From contig NZ_CP107945.1 of NCBI RefSeq assembly GCF_036057275.1, positions 930,001 through 994,000 of the forward strand: DNA of 64,000 bases. Direction: 5' to 3'. Numbering within the stretch: position 1 is the stretch's first letter; the number at the start of each line of letters is the position of its first letter. This document shows, in pieces, positions 35,737 through 47,392 of this stretch. The notes below the pieces were generated by a model that searched no databases, was not told where the DNA came from, and was given only the letters and a program-made list of their open reading frames with translations. The position numbers and the translations under genes were made by a program. Source of the DNA: Streptomyces sp. NBC_00390 (lineage in GTDB: Bacteria; Actinomycetota; Actinomycetes; Streptomycetales; Streptomycetaceae).

Positions 35737-37431
35737 TCACGTCCGTGTCCCCGGGTCGGGGGCGAGACCGAAGGCGCGGAAGCGCCGGCGCCGTCCGGCC
35801 GGTGAGGTGGTGCGGCCGCGCAGCTCGCGCAGCGCCACGACGGTGGCGCGGCGTACGGTGTCGCTCATCGCCGTGGTGTCGGTGTGGCCGCCGCCCTCGG
35901 GCTCGGGGATGACTCCGTCGACCACTCCGAGGCGCAGCAGCGAGGCGGCGTCCAGGGCGAGTTCGTCGGCGGCCACGGCGGCCTCGGCGGCGTTCTTCCA
36001 CAGGATGGCCGCGCAGCCTTCGGGACTGATCACCGAGTAGGTGGCGTTCGCGCACATCAGCACCCGGTCGGCGACGCCGAGGGCGAGTGCTCCCCCGCTG
36101 CCGCCTTCGCCGGTCACCACAGCGACCACCGGCACGGGCAGTGACCCCATCAGCCGCAGGTTCTCGGCGATGGCGACCGACTGGCCCTTCTCCTCTGCGG
36201 TGAGGCCCGGGTAGGCGCCGGGGGTGTCGATGAGGGTCACCACGGGGATGCCGAGCTTGGCGGCGAGCCGCATCAGCCGTGCGGCCTTGCGGTAGCCGGC
36301 CGGGGAGGGCATGCCGAAGTTGCGGCTGACCAACTCTGCTGTCGTGTGGCCTTTCTGATGACCGATCACCATCACGGGAAGTCCGTCGAGGCGGCCGACG
36401 CCGCCGACGATCGCGGAGCACTCCTCACCGGCCCGGTCGCCGTGCAGTTCGACGAAGCCGTCGAGCCAGTAGCCGATGTGTTCGAGTGCGGTGGGCCGGC
36501 CGGCCTCACGTGCCAGCTGGACGCAGTCCCAGGCGGGCAGTTGGTCGAGGAGCTGGCTGTCCCGGACGACGGGGTCCTCCTCACCGGCGCCCCAGTCCGG
36601 ACCGGGTTCCTCCGCGACGGCGAGCAGTCTGCTGAGCCGGGCGCGCAGTTCGGTACGCGACCACACGTCGTCCACCAGACCGTGCTCCAGCAGGAATTCG
36701 GCGGTCTGGAAGCCGTCGGGCAGCTTCTGGCGGATGGTCTGCTCGATGACGCGCGGTCCTGCGAAGCCCATACGGGCGCCCGGTTCGGCCACCACCACGT
36801 CGGACAGGGTCGCGAACGACGCGGCGACGCCCCCGTAGGTGGGGTCGGTGACGAGGGTGACGGTGAGCAGACCCGCCTCGTCGAGTTCGGCCAGGGCGTT
36901 GCTCGTCTTGGCCATCTGCATCAGCGAGAGCGCGCCCTCCTGCATGCGTGCTCCGCCGGAGGCGGTGACGATCAGCAGGGGTACGCGGTCGTGCAGCGCG
37001 GTCTCGGCGGCCGTGGTGATCGCCTCGCCGGCCGCCACGCCGAGGCTGCCGCCGAAGAACCGGAAGTCCATGACGGCGGCGACCAGCGGCCGCCCCTCGA
37101 TCCGTCCACGGACCACCAGCACGGCGTCCTGCTGTCCGGTGCGGGTCCTGGCCTGCTGAAGGCGGTCCGCGTACGGGTGCTGGTCGACGAAGTCCAGCGG
37201 GTTGACCTGGGTGGCCGGAACCGGCACCGCCTGGGGGGTGCCGGTGTCGAAGAGCTGCTCGATACGGCTGGGCGCGTCGAGTCGGGCGTGCGCACCGCAC
37301 TCCGGGCAGACCCGCAGCAGACGCGCGTAGCGTTTGCCGTAGACCAGGGAGCGGCAGCCGGAGCAGGAGACCCAGGCTGCCTGCTCGTCGGCCGCGGTGG
37401 TGCGGCCAACGGGTTGAACCGTGATGGTCAT
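35737..37431 (-). CDS. accDA: Acetyl-CoA carboxylase, fused beta/alpha carboxyltransferase
   Basis: A 564-residue protein joining the beta (AccD) and alpha (AccA) carboxyltransferase domains. The N-terminal zinc finger CSGC...CPEC is at residues 23-45. [11 protein letters not shown] is the beta-domain oxyanion region; [19 protein letters not shown] and [17 protein letters not shown] mark the alpha domain. It moves CO2 from carboxybiotin to acetyl-CoA. The ATG at 37431 follows GAAGAGAGG. Such fusions are common in aromatic polyketide clusters, where they supply extender units. Confidence 0.92.
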   Translation of the reverse strand: MTITVQPVGRTTAADEQAAWVSCSGCRSLVYGKRYARLLRVCPECGAHARLDAPSRIEQLFDTGTPQAVPVPATQVNPLDFVDQHPYADRLQQARTRTGQQDAVLVVRGRIEGRPLVAAVMDFRFFGGSLGVAAGEAITTAAETALHDRVPLLIVTASGGARMQEGALSLMQMAKTSNALAELDEAGLLTVTLVTDPTYGGVAASFATLSDVVVAEPGARMGFAGPRVIEQTIRQKLPDGFQTAEFLLEHGLVDDVWSRTELRARLSRLLAVAEEPGPDWGAGEEDPVVRDSQLLDQLPAWDCVQLAREAGRPTALEHIGYWLDGFVELHGDRAGEECSAIVGGVGRLDGLPVMVIGHQKGHTTAELVSRNFGMPSPAGYRKAARLMRLAAKLGIPVVTLIDTPGAYPGLTAEEKGQSVAIAENLRLMGSLPVPVVAVVTGEGGSGGALALGVADRVLMCANATYSVISPEGCAAILWKNAAEAAVAADELALDAASLLRLGVVDGVIPEPEGGGHTDTTAMSDTVRRATVVALRELRGRTTSPAGRRRRFRAFGLAPDPGTRT

Positions 37432-37758
37432 GAACGGGGCCTCTCTTCCGGATCGGGCCGGAGCGGTGAACAGGATGCGATCGCGGGGCGGACGAGAGGC
37501 CCGGGGCGTGTCTTCGGGATCAGGCCGTATCAGCGAGTGGGGTCCAGTGCCGGGGGCACCGCCCGTGCCCGGAGGGCCACGGGGGATGTCGCAGAGCGGA
37601 GAAGACAGGAATGGCGTGAGCCATGCCGGCCGACGACCAGGCGCGTGGGGGCACCTGCCCCGCCGAAGGCTGTGGGGTGGGGGTACCACTCACGCCGAAG
37701 GCTGTGGGTGACCAGGGCACGAGAGCCCGGCTGGATCCGAAGGACACACCCCGGGCTC
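37432..37758. other. Repeat-rich intergenic region before the carboxylase operon
   Basis: No gene is supported in these 327 bases. CGCCGAAGGCTGTGGG occurs twice (37661-37676 and 37693-37708). A segment at 37494-37527 reappears inverted, with a few mismatches and gaps, at 37729-37760 (shared core GAGAG..CCCGGGG.GTGTC). The carboxylase promoter should lie near the left end. The right end holds the terminator of the downstream-reading ABM gene. Confidence 0.5.
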
Positions 37759-37760
37759 TC
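37721..37760 (-). terminator. Terminator hairpin of the ABM gene
   Basis: GAGAGCCCGG (37721-37730) and CCGGGCTCTC (37751-37760) are perfectly complementary around a 20-base loop. The right arm overlaps the stop codon of the minus-strand ABM gene, so the hairpin forms at the end of that transcript. Confidence 0.55.
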
Positions 37761-38070
37761 AGTAGGCCGCCTCCACCTCGTAGATGCCGAACGGCACGGC
37801 GAGCCGGGTGTCGCGGTACGGACGCAAGGGGGCGGTGTCCTCACGGTGCCCGGCGCCCTCTTCCCAGCGCCGGAACGCGGCCAGATCGCTCCAGCGGCTC
37901 ACGACGACGAGCGCGGTGGGGTCGTGCGGGGAGCGCAGCAGTTCGTTGCCGAGCATCCCCGCTACGCCCGCCAGGCGCTTGCTGACCTCGTGGTACGCGG
38001 CGCGTACCGCGGCCAGCTGCTCGTCGTCGTGGGCCGCCTGGTGGACCAGGACCCGGACCTCATGCGGCAT
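37759..38070 (-). CDS. Antibiotic biosynthesis monooxygenase (ABM) domain protein
   Basis: A 103-residue dimeric alpha+beta-barrel protein of the ABM family, cofactor-free monooxygenases that oxidise anthrone-type rings to quinones. Cues are MPHEVRVLVHQAAHDD, LLRSPHDPTALVVVSRWSDLAAFRRWE and the C-terminal FGIYEVEAAY. The ATG at 38070 lies inside the end of the preceding ABM gene (11-base overlap). It is the last gene of the operon, ending in a hairpin. Substrate is inferred from the cluster. Confidence 0.82.
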   Translation of the reverse strand: MPHEVRVLVHQAAHDDEQLAAVRAAYHEVSKRLAGVAGMLGNELLRSPHDPTALVVVSRWSDLAAFRRWEEGAGHREDTAPLRPYRDTRLAVPFGIYEVEAAY

Positions 38071-38410
38071 GTGTGGCGGCCTTGCCCTCGATGTGGGCGA
38101 TGACCTGCATCGTGTTGAACGAGCCCTTGCCGCGGTAGGGGTGGAGCCGTTCGCGGTGGGCGAGGTGGGCGTCGCTGGACTCGAACTCGCGGAAGCCCAC
38201 TTCATCGGTCCAGTCGCTGACGATGAAATAGACACTCTCCTCGTCGTTGTCCTTGGACAGCCACTGGCCCAGACAGGCCGGGTGGCCGGTGACCGCCTCG
38301 GTGCTGCCGCGCCAGGCCTTCTCGAAGTCGGCCTCCAGACCGGGGTTGATCTCCATGCGGAGCAGTACCCGGAAGGCGCCCTCGGATCGTGAGTGCTTGC
38401 CGTTGGTCAT
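38060..38410 (-). CDS. ABM-type monooxygenase/cyclase-like protein
   Basis: A 116-residue member of the same barrel family. It reads FRVLLRMEINPGLEADFEKAWRG, LGQWLSKDNDEESVYFIVSDW and FREFESSDAHLAHRERL. The start ATG overlaps the SDR stop (ATGA). Proteins of this shape in pentangular polyketide clusters work beside a ketoreductase and oxidise or cyclise the reduced ring. Having two different ABM genes in tandem suggests separate oxidation steps. Confidence 0.82.
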   Translation of the reverse strand: MTNGKHSRSEGAFRVLLRMEINPGLEADFEKAWRGSTEAVTGHPACLGQWLSKDNDEESVYFIVSDWTDEVGFREFESSDAHLAHRERLHPYRGKGSFNTMQVIAHIEGKAATHAA

Positions 38411-39162
38411 CAGGAGATCCCTCCGTCGACGCCGATGGTGGACCCGGTGACGTACCGGGAGAGGTCGCTGGCCAGCCAGAGGATCGCGCCCGCGACCTCT
38501 TCGGGGGTGCCGAGCCGGCCGAGCGCGGTCTTGGCGCTGTAGCGCTCGATCATCAGCTGCTGCTGGTCCGCGGGCAGCTTGCGCAGGTTCTCCGTCTCGA
38601 TGACGCCGAGGGCGACCACGTTGAAGCGGATGCCCTTGGCGCCGAACTCCTTGGCCAGCGAACGGTTCAGGCCGACGAGCGCGGCCTTGGTGGTGGTGTA
38701 GTGGGAGCGCAGCGGGATGCCGGCCTCGACCGCCTTGGAGCCGATGCTGACCACCGAGGACCCCCTGCGCAGCAGCGGCAGGGCGTTCTGGATCACCAGG
38801 TGAGTTCCGGTGATGTTGGTGTCGATGATGCGCCGCCACTCGTCGAACGGCAGGTCCGCGTAAGGGATGTGGCTGATGGCGCCCGCGTTGTTCACCACGA
38901 GGTCGAGCCGGGCGAACTGCTCCTTGGCCTGGGTCAGGAGGGCTGCGACATCGTCCGGGTCGGAGACGTCGGCCCGCATGACATGGTGGTTGCCGCCGGT
39001 CTCCTTGAGTTCCTTCTCCAGCGAGGTGACCGCGTCGCCGGAGTTCTGGTAGCAGGTCAGGACATCGACGCCGGCCTCGGCCAGCGCTTTGACGATCCCC
39101 CGGCCGACCCCTCGGGTGCCGCCGGTGACCAGGGCCTTCTTGCCCTTGAGACCGAGATCCAT
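38410..39162 (-). CDS. Polyketide ketoreductase (SDR)
   Basis: A 250-residue FabG-like [37 protein letters not shown] with catalytic Ser, HYTTTKAAL (YxxxK) and a C-terminal [12 protein letters not shown]. The ATG at 39162 has GGAGG five bases upstream. It is coupled to the two ABM genes and follows a DUF1772 gene. A paralogous ketoreductase at 46045 heads a parallel group, so two carbonyls or quinones may be reduced separately. Confidence 0.9.
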   Translation of the reverse strand: MDLGLKGKKALVTGGTRGVGRGIVKALAEAGVDVLTCYQNSGDAVTSLEKELKETGGNHHVMRADVSDPDDVAALLTQAKEQFARLDLVVNNAGAISHIPYADLPFDEWRRIIDTNITGTHLVIQNALPLLRRGSSVVSIGSKAVEAGIPLRSHYTTTKAALVGLNRSLAKEFGAKGIRFNVVALGVIETENLRKLPADQQQLMIERYSAKTALGRLGTPEEVAGAILWLASDLSRYVTGSTIGVDGGIS

Positions 39163-39185
39163 GAATTCCTCCGCAAGAGTGTCAG

Positions 39186-39647
39186 TCAGAGCAGCAGTGC
39201 GAGGGCGGCGCAGTTGACCAGCAGCGCGAGCAGGGTGAGCACGCTGCGCCGGTGGTTCCACGCGCCCCAGTTCCAGCGCGGGTCGTTGGCCTCGAAGTCG
39301 TCGGGCAGGTTGTCCGGATCGAGGGTCTGCACCCATTTGTTGACCGGGACGTTCTTGATCAGTGAGATGGTGACGGTGGCCGCGGCGAGCACGGCGCCCA
39401 CGATGAACAGGGCGCGTACGGCCGCCTCCGGCGCGATCACCGCCAGGACGGCGTCGCCGATCAGCGTCCCGAGCAGGCACAGCGGCATCGCCGGGTCGTA
39501 GCGTGTGGCGAAGAAGGCGTGTGCGTGTACGTAGCGGTCGGCGGGCAGGGCCGCGAGCAGCGGCCAGCCGCCGAGCTGGGTGCCGAACAGCACGCCGGCG
39601 GCCAGGCCGTTGACGAGGACCACCACGGGGACCAGATAGGCGATCAC
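39186..39647 (-). CDS. DUF1772 (anthrone oxygenase-like) membrane protein
   Basis: A 153-residue protein with four membrane segments ([74 protein letters not shown]) and the family's NVPVNKWV and [13 protein letters not shown] positions. DUF1772 proteins are linked to oxidation of anthrones in polyketide clusters, though the bacterial role is less clear. The GTG at 39647 is the only reasonable start. A paralogue lies at 45204. Confidence 0.8.
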   Translation of the reverse strand: MIAYLVPVVVLVNGLAAGVLFGTQLGGWPLLAALPADRYVHAHAFFATRYDPAMPLCLLGTLIGDAVLAVIAPEAAVRALFIVGAVLAAATVTISLIKNVPVNKWVQTLDPDNLPDDFEANDPRWNWGAWNHRRSVLTLLALLVNCAALALLL

Positions 39648-39660
39648 CGTTGGAACCTCC

Positions 39661-42714
<3,054 letters not shown>

Positions 42715-42718
<4 letters not shown>

Positions 42719-43149
42719 CGGGCACCGCCCACCTGGGGGTTGGACTCCTCGGGCCGCTGGACCTTCTCGGTGTCCACATGCCCGAGCTCGGGCCTGGGTG
42801 CGAGCGGTGAGAGATGGAAGGCGCCCTTCGCGGTCTCGCTGCCGGTGTTGACGAGCCGGTGCCGTACCCCGATGGGCACGAGCAGCGAGTCGCCCGGCCC
42901 GAGCGTGATGGGCTGGCCGTCCATGGTCATCTCCAGCTGGCCGGAAATGACGTGCAGGAACTCCTCGGAATAGGGGTGGTAGTGCTCGGTGACGAAGTCA
43001 CCCGGCTCCAGGGTCAGTACACCGCCGAAACCGGAAGTGCACCCCACTGTCCTGGGGCTGAGCGTCGTCCGGATGTCGCCGCCGCGCCGGGTGTTGGCCT
43101 CGACGTCGTCAGCGTGCACCCGCACGGTGCGCGTGATCTCGGTGGTCAC
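42715..43149 (-). CDS. Cupin-fold polyketide cyclase
   Basis: A 144-residue single cupin. The metal-binding motif is visible as [19 protein letters not shown] and the second half as [12 protein letters not shown]. Cupin cyclases such as RemF-type proteins form a later ring in pentangular polyketides. The GTG at 43149 has GGAGG six bases upstream and is the first gene of the core operon, divergent from the SchA/CurD gene at 43335. Confidence 0.88.
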
Positions 43150-43334
43150 TGCCCGCCTCCTCAACGACCTGGTCCGTCCAGTGGCTCGAACCGTCCCAGC
43201 CGTACCTAAAGGCCGGCTCGAAGAAGCGTTGATGTTCCAGCGGAGCGGGGACGGGTGTACCGGCGCTCGAGCACCTGGCGAGCGCGGTGCCGTGCGATGG
43301 CCGGGCAGGAGTCCACCCGACCAGGGGAGCAGCC
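43150..43334. promoter_or_regulatory. Divergent core promoter region
   Basis: This 185-base gap separates the divergent starts of the cupin-KS-CLF operon (minus strand) and the SchA/CurD-oxidase pair (plus strand). It must carry both promoters. No convincing operator repeat was found by eye. Confidence 0.4.
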
Positions 43335-43721
43335 ATGCCCTTCGCCGCCATCACGTACGACATCAAGGCCGGCTACGAGAAGGAGATCACCGAGATCTTC
43401 ACCGGCTTCCGCAGGGTGGGCTCGCCCGTCGTCAAGGACGACGGGGGCGAGGAGAGCGCCCGCATTCTGTCCACCGCGGTCTTCATCCGCGACGACACGA
43501 TGGTCCGGGTCATCGAGTACGAGGGGGATCTGCGCGCCATCGCACGGCACATGGCGGTCCAGCCGGGCGTGCGCGAGGTCGAGGAGAGGCTCGCCCCCTA
43601 TCTGACCAGGCCGCGTGCGACGGACACCGTCGAAGGCTTCGTCGCCACGTTCGAGCGGTCGCTGCTGACCTGTATGGCGCAGATGTCCGTGCGTGACGCG
43701 CCTCGCCCGTCCACGAGCTGA
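43335..43721 (+). CDS. SchA/CurD-domain protein (first)
   Basis: A 128-residue protein of the SchA/CurD family, named from aromatic polyketide and spore-pigment clusters. Cues are MPFAAITYDIKAGYEKEITEIF, STAVFIRDDTMVRVIEYEGD and FVATFERSLLTCM. The fold resembles ABM barrels and a cyclisation or oxygenation role has been proposed. It lies six bases before the second multicopper oxidase. A paralogue with the same motifs is at 45665. Confidence 0.87.
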   Translation: MPFAAITYDIKAGYEKEITEIFTGFRRVGSPVVKDDGGEESARILSTAVFIRDDTMVRVIEYEGDLRAIARHMAVQPGVREVEERLAPYLTRPRATDTVEGFVATFERSLLTCMAQMSVRDAPRPSTS

Positions 43722-43726
43722 GGGAG

Positions 43727-45151
43727 ATGTACGTGCTGAACCGCAGAAGTCTGCTCAAGGCGGGTGCGGCGGCCGGTGTGCTGGCCGCCGTACCCGCCGG
43801 TCTTGTCCTCGGCACGCCGCCCAGGCGCGCCGCGGCGGCCACCACCCCGTTCACGGTGCCGCTCAGGGTGCCGAGGCCGCTGCGGCCGACGCGGCTGGCC
43901 GACCACGATCTGTACCGGCTGACGTCGCGGGACGCCGATGTGGCGATCCTGCCCGGGACGACGTCCCGGGTCCGGACCCTGGGCGGGGCGCTGAGCCCGC
44001 TGATCGTGGCGCGGCGCGGCCGGCCGGTGATCATCGAGCAGGCCAATGCGCTCGATGTCCCGTTCTCGATGCACCTGCACGGCGGGCATGTCCCGGCGCA
44101 CTCGGACGGCCACCCCGACAACGAGGTGGCTCCCGGCCGCTCGCGGCTGTTCCGCTACCCGAACAACCAGCCCGCCTCCACGATGTGGGTGCACGACCAC
44201 TCGCACCACGCGCACGCGGAGAACATCTACCGGGGCGCCGCGGCCACCTATGTGCTCACCGACCCCGCCGAGGACGCGCTGCCGCTGCCGAAGGGGCAGT
44301 ACGACGTCACGCTGCAGCTGCGCGACGCGAAGATCGAGGACGACGGCACGCTCGTGTACGACCTGCACGGCTTCCAGGACCGGCCGACGTTCCTGGTGAA
44401 CGGCTCGCCCAGGCCCTACTTCGAGGTCGCGGCCCGCAAGTACCGCTTCCGGCTGGTCAACACCTCCAACGAGCGGGCCTTCGTGCTGCGGCTCGGCGAG
44501 GGCGAGGAGTTCACGCACATCGCCACCGACGGCGGGCTGCTGCCCGCTCCGGTGCCGAGCCGGATCCTGCAGGTGTGGCCGGCCGAACGGCAGGAGATCG
44601 TCATCGACTTCTCCCGGTACCCCCTCGGTTCGAAGGTCGTGCTGTCGACGATGATGACCTTCCCTGGTGAGGCGCCGGAGGTGATGCGCTTCGACGTGGT
44701 GCGTACGGCGGCCGATCCGAGCAGCGTGCCCGCGGCGCTGCGGCCGGTTGCGGACCTGGGGACACCGGCGGTGGAGCGGACGTTCGCCATGTCCTTCGAC
44801 CCGCGCAGCCAGCAGCATCTGATCAACGGCATGCCGTTCGACGTGAACCGGGTCGACTTCCGGCCGAAGCTCGGCGTCACGGAGATCTGGACGATCGAGA
44901 ACAAGGACGTCGACTTCACCATCCCGCACTCGCTCCACCCGCACCTGGAGCACTTCCAGGTGGTCGACCGCAACGGCAGGCCGGCCGGTCCGGGCGAGGC
45001 GGGGTGGAAGGACACCATCACGGTGATGCCGGGCGAGAGCGCCCGGATAAAGATCAGGTTCACCGACCACACCGGGAAGTTCATGTTCCACTGCCATCTG
45101 ATGGGTCATCTGACGATGGGAATGATGGGCCAGATGGAGATGGTGCGCTGA
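43727..45151 (+). CDS. Tat-exported multicopper oxidase (second)
   Basis: A 474-residue multicopper oxidase with a twin-arginine signal (NRRSLLKAGAAAGVLA). Copper motifs in order: MHLHGGH near residue 115, WVHDHSHHAH near 154, HPHLEHFQV near 404 and HCHLMGHLTMGMM near 455. It has no lipobox, unlike the oxidase at 310. The ATG follows GAGGGAG-like sequence. It is coupled to a SchA/CurD gene, so a role in product oxidation (phenol coupling or quinone formation) is plausible but unproven. Confidence 0.9.
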   Translation: MYVLNRRSLLKAGAAAGVLAAVPAGLVLGTPPRRAAAATTPFTVPLRVPRPLRPTRLADHDLYRLTSRDADVAILPGTTSRVRTLGGALSPLIVARRGRPVIIEQANALDVPFSMHLHGGHVPAHSDGHPDNEVAPGRSRLFRYPNNQPASTMWVHDHSHHAHAENIYRGAAATYVLTDPAEDALPLPKGQYDVTLQLRDAKIEDDGTLVYDLHGFQDRPTFLVNGSPRPYFEVAARKYRFRLVNTSNERAFVLRLGEGEEFTHIATDGGLLPAPVPSRILQVWPAERQEIVIDFSRYPLGSKVVLSTMMTFPGEAPEVMRFDVVRTAADPSSVPAALRPVADLGTPAVERTFAMSFDPRSQQHLINGMPFDVNRVDFRPKLGVTEIWTIENKDVDFTIPHSLHPHLEHFQVVDRNGRPAGPGEAGWKDTITVMPGESARIKIRFTDHTGKFMFHCHLMGHLTMGMMGQMEMVR

Positions 45152-45183
45152 CCTGCCCGTCAGCCTCGCCGTACACAGCGAAC

Positions 45184-45228
45184 CGCCGCGGCGGTCACCG
45201 TGATCAGATCACGGTGACCGCCGCGGCG
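45184..45228. terminator. Perfect 22-bp inverted repeat between convergent genes
   Basis: A 22-base arm (45184-45205) and its exact complement (45207-45228) are separated by a single base. The repeat overlaps the stop codon and last codons of the minus-strand DUF1772 gene and follows the oxidase stop by 32 bases. It should act as a bidirectional terminator. Confidence 0.75.
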
Positions 45229-45659
45229 TTGAGCACGAGAGCGATGACGGCGAGCAGGGTGCGCAGCAGGTGCCAGCGCCGCCACAGCGGGCGCGGGTCC
45301 TGCCAGTCGGCCGGCAGGTCGTCGGGGTTGTCGACGGCCTTCACCCGGCGGTTGATCGGTACGTTGCACAGATGCGAGACGGCGGAGACCCCCAGCAGCA
45401 GCACCGCGGCGACGGCGAACAGCAGCTGTGCCGTGCCGTCGTCGGCGACCACGGCCAGCCAGCCGGCCAGCAGCGTCGAGGTCAGGACGACGACGGGCAT
45501 GGTCGGGTCCCAGTTGCGGCCCAGCAGCTTGTGCGCGTACACGTAGGTGGTGGTCTCCATGGCGAATAGCGCGGGCAGCACGCTCAGCGCCACGGCGAAC
45601 AGCACCCCCGCGGTGACCCCGCTGCCGAGGAGAACAGCTATCCCCAGCACCTCGGTCAT
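45204..45659 (-). CDS. DUF1772 (anthrone oxygenase-like) membrane protein, second
   Basis: A 151-residue paralogue of the 39186 protein with four membrane segments (TEVLGIAVLLGSGVTAGVLFA, MPVVVLTSTLLAGWLAVVA, LLFAVAAVLLLGVSAVSHL, LRTLLAVIALVLNAAAVTVI). The conserved NVPINRRVKAVD and WRRWHLLRTLL positions match. The ATG at 45659 is just downstream of the SchA/CurD stop. Its last codons form part of a terminator palindrome. Confidence 0.8.
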   Translation of the reverse strand: MTEVLGIAVLLGSGVTAGVLFAVALSVLPALFAMETTTYVYAHKLLGRNWDPTMPVVVLTSTLLAGWLAVVADDGTAQLLFAVAAVLLLGVSAVSHLCNVPINRRVKAVDNPDDLPADWQDPRPLWRRWHLLRTLLAVIALVLNAAAVTVI

Positions 45660-45664
45660 GGCGC

Positions 45665-46045
45665 TCAGGTCCCGGCCGGGTGGGTGTCGACGGTGAGCTG
45701 GGCGATGGAGCGCATCGTGGCGTTGCGGAAGTACGCCGCGAAGCCGGCCGGTGAGCTGGTGTCGCGCTCTTCGGCGAGGTACGGCTGGAGCTTCTCCTCC
45801 AGGATGTGCACGCCCTTCTGGGTGGCCATGTGGCGGCCGACGGCGGCGAAGTCGCCCTCGTAGTGGATGACGCGCACCATCACGTCGTCCTTGATGAACA
45901 CGCCGGTGCCGAGCAGGCGTCCGGCGGCCCCGCCGTCGTCGCCCTTGAAGTCGGGGGTGTCGACGCGGGCGAAGTTCGCGAAGATCTCGGCGATCTCGTC
46001 CTCGTGCCCGGGCTTGACCCGGTAGGTGATCGCTGCGTATGGCAT
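45665..46045 (-). CDS. SchA/CurD-domain protein (second)
   Basis: A 126-residue SchA/CurD protein closely similar to the one at 43335: MPYAAITYRVKPGHEDEIAEIF, TGVFIKDDVMVRVIHYEGD and FAAYFRNATMRSIAQ. The ATG at 46045 overlaps the SDR stop (ATGA). With the SDR and DUF1772 genes it forms a three-gene unit parallel to the SDR/ABM/DUF1772 unit at 37.8-39.6 kb. Confidence 0.87.
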   Translation of the reverse strand: MPYAAITYRVKPGHEDEIAEIFANFARVDTPDFKGDDGGAAGRLLGTGVFIKDDVMVRVIHYEGDFAAVGRHMATQKGVHILEEKLQPYLAEERDTSSPAGFAAYFRNATMRSIAQLTVDTHPAGT

Positions 46046-46800
46046 CAGATTCCTCCATCGACGGTGATCGTGGCGCCGGAGACGTAGCGGGACGCGTCCC
46101 CCGCCAGGAAGAGCACGGTTCCGGCCACGTCCTCGGGCCGGCCGAGACGGCCCAGCGCGGTCATCGCGGCGATCCGCTCCCTCAGCTGGGGCGGCAGATC
46201 TCCGCCGGTCTCGGGCTCGGTGACACCCGGAGCCACCGTGTTGACACGGATTCCGCGCGGCCCGAGCTCCTTGCACAGCGCCCGTGAGAAGCCGACGAGT
46301 GCCGCCTTCGAGGCGGAGTAGTGGGCGCTGAAGGGCCGGCCGCGCAGGGCGACCGACGAGCCGATGTTGACGATGGAACCGCCCTCGGCCAGCAGTTCGA
46401 GCACGGCCTGGGTGACCAGGTAGGCGGAGGTCACATTGTGGTCGAACAGGCGCTGCCACTCGGCCGCGTCCAGGTCGCCGAACTTGGCGTGACCGTCGAC
46501 GCCGACGTTGTTCACCAGTACCTCGAGCCCCCCGAGTTGCTCGCGGCAGGCCTTGGCCAGCGTGCGGGCGCCCTCGGCGGTGGTGACGTCGGCGCGTACG
46601 GTCAGATGTCCCTCGCCGAGCGCGTCCAGCTCCCGGGCGAGGGATGCGGCGGCCTCGCCGTCCCTGCTGTGACCGGCCACCACACGGGCTCCGGCGCGGG
46701 CGAAGGCCAGCGCCGCCGCCCGGCCGATCCCGCGGGTGCCCCCGGTCACGAGCACCCGCTTCCCGGCGAGGCCCGAGACGCCGGCGTCTTCCGTGCTCAT
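46045..46800 (-). CDS. Polyketide ketoreductase (SDR), second
   Basis: A 251-residue FabG-like [39 protein letters not shown] with catalytic Ser, HYSASKAAL (YxxxK) and YVSGATITVDGG at the end. The ATG overlaps the ACP stop. It is about the same length as, and clearly related to, the 38410 enzyme, so two ketoreductions are expected. Confidence 0.9.
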   Translation of the reverse strand: MSTEDAGVSGLAGKRVLVTGGTRGIGRAAALAFARAGARVVAGHSRDGEAAASLARELDALGEGHLTVRADVTTAEGARTLAKACREQLGGLEVLVNNVGVDGHAKFGDLDAAEWQRLFDHNVTSAYLVTQAVLELLAEGGSIVNIGSSVALRGRPFSAHYSASKAALVGFSRALCKELGPRGIRVNTVAPGVTEPETGGDLPPQLRERIAAMTALGRLGRPEDVAGTVLFLAGDASRYVSGATITVDGGI

Positions 46801-47057
46801 GCCGCCTCGGGCAGGCTTGCGTTGATCATCTTCAGCAGCAGCCGCGGCGTCTCGGCCTCGACGACCGCGTCGTCGGAGAGCTCGACGCCCCGCTCCCGCT
46901 TGATGACACCCGTGACCTGCAGCAGTGCCAGGGAGTCGTAGCCGAGATCGATGAACGGCACGTCGAGCACCGCATCGCTGTCGAGGTCGATGCCCTCGGA
47001 CTCACCGGCGCATTCGCGGAGCTTGTCGGCAAGCTCCGGCAGGGTGAACTGGCTCAC
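46797..47057 (-). CDS. Type II PKS acyl carrier protein
   Basis: An 86-residue ACP. Ser42 in DLGYDSLALLQ is the phosphopantetheine site. Helix IV ends with TPRLLLKMINASL. The GTG at 47057 overlaps the cyclase stop (GTGA), and the ACP stop overlaps the SDR start (ATGA). It is the only ACP in the window and probably serves both KS-alpha/CLF at 40-42.7 kb and the third KS upstream. The third KS frame is the same frame as the ACP (see the KS entry). Confidence 0.93.
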   Translation of the reverse strand: MSQFTLPELADKLRECAGESEGIDLDSDAVLDVPFIDLGYDSLALLQVTGVIKRERGVELSDDAVVEAETPRLLLKMINASLPEAA

Positions 47058-47392
47058 TGGATCCGCCCTCCGTCCTTGGTCCATATGTAGAAGGCCTGCG
47101 CCATGGCGTCCTTGGGCTCGCGCCAGTTGGGGTCGTACGGCGAGACGCACTTGGCGAGGCGGGTGTTGATGTCGTCGTAAAGGGGGTGACTGCGGGCCTG
47201 GTACAGCCTCGGGCTGATGTCCTCGTCGGCCTCGACGAGATGGAAGTAGAGATCGTGGAAGGTGAACAGCGACCGCCTCGTCACACCGATCATGTGGGGC
47301 AGCTCGCTCGAGTCGGACTCCTCGAAGATCTTGGCGATGTCGCCGGCCTTGCCCGGCTCCATCCGAGCCACTATGAGCGTCCGGTGTGCCAC
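47054..47392 (-). CDS. TcmI-family polyketide cyclase
   Basis: A 112-residue TcmI-type cyclase, a small ferredoxin-fold enzyme that closes a later ring of aromatic polyketides. Cues are TLIVARMEPGKAGDIAKIFEES, SLFTFHDLYFHLVEADEDI and the final YIWTKDGGRIQ. The GTG at 47392 is chosen because GAAGGAGG lies seven bases upstream; the longer frame has no family similarity. Together with the SRPBCC and cupin cyclases this gives the three-cyclase set typical of pentangular polyphenol clusters. Confidence 0.93.
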   Translation of the reverse strand: MAHRTLIVARMEPGKAGDIAKIFEESDSSELPHMIGVTRRSLFTFHDLYFHLVEADEDISPRLYQARSHPLYDDINTRLAKCVSPYDPNWREPKDAMAQAFYIWTKDGGRIQ

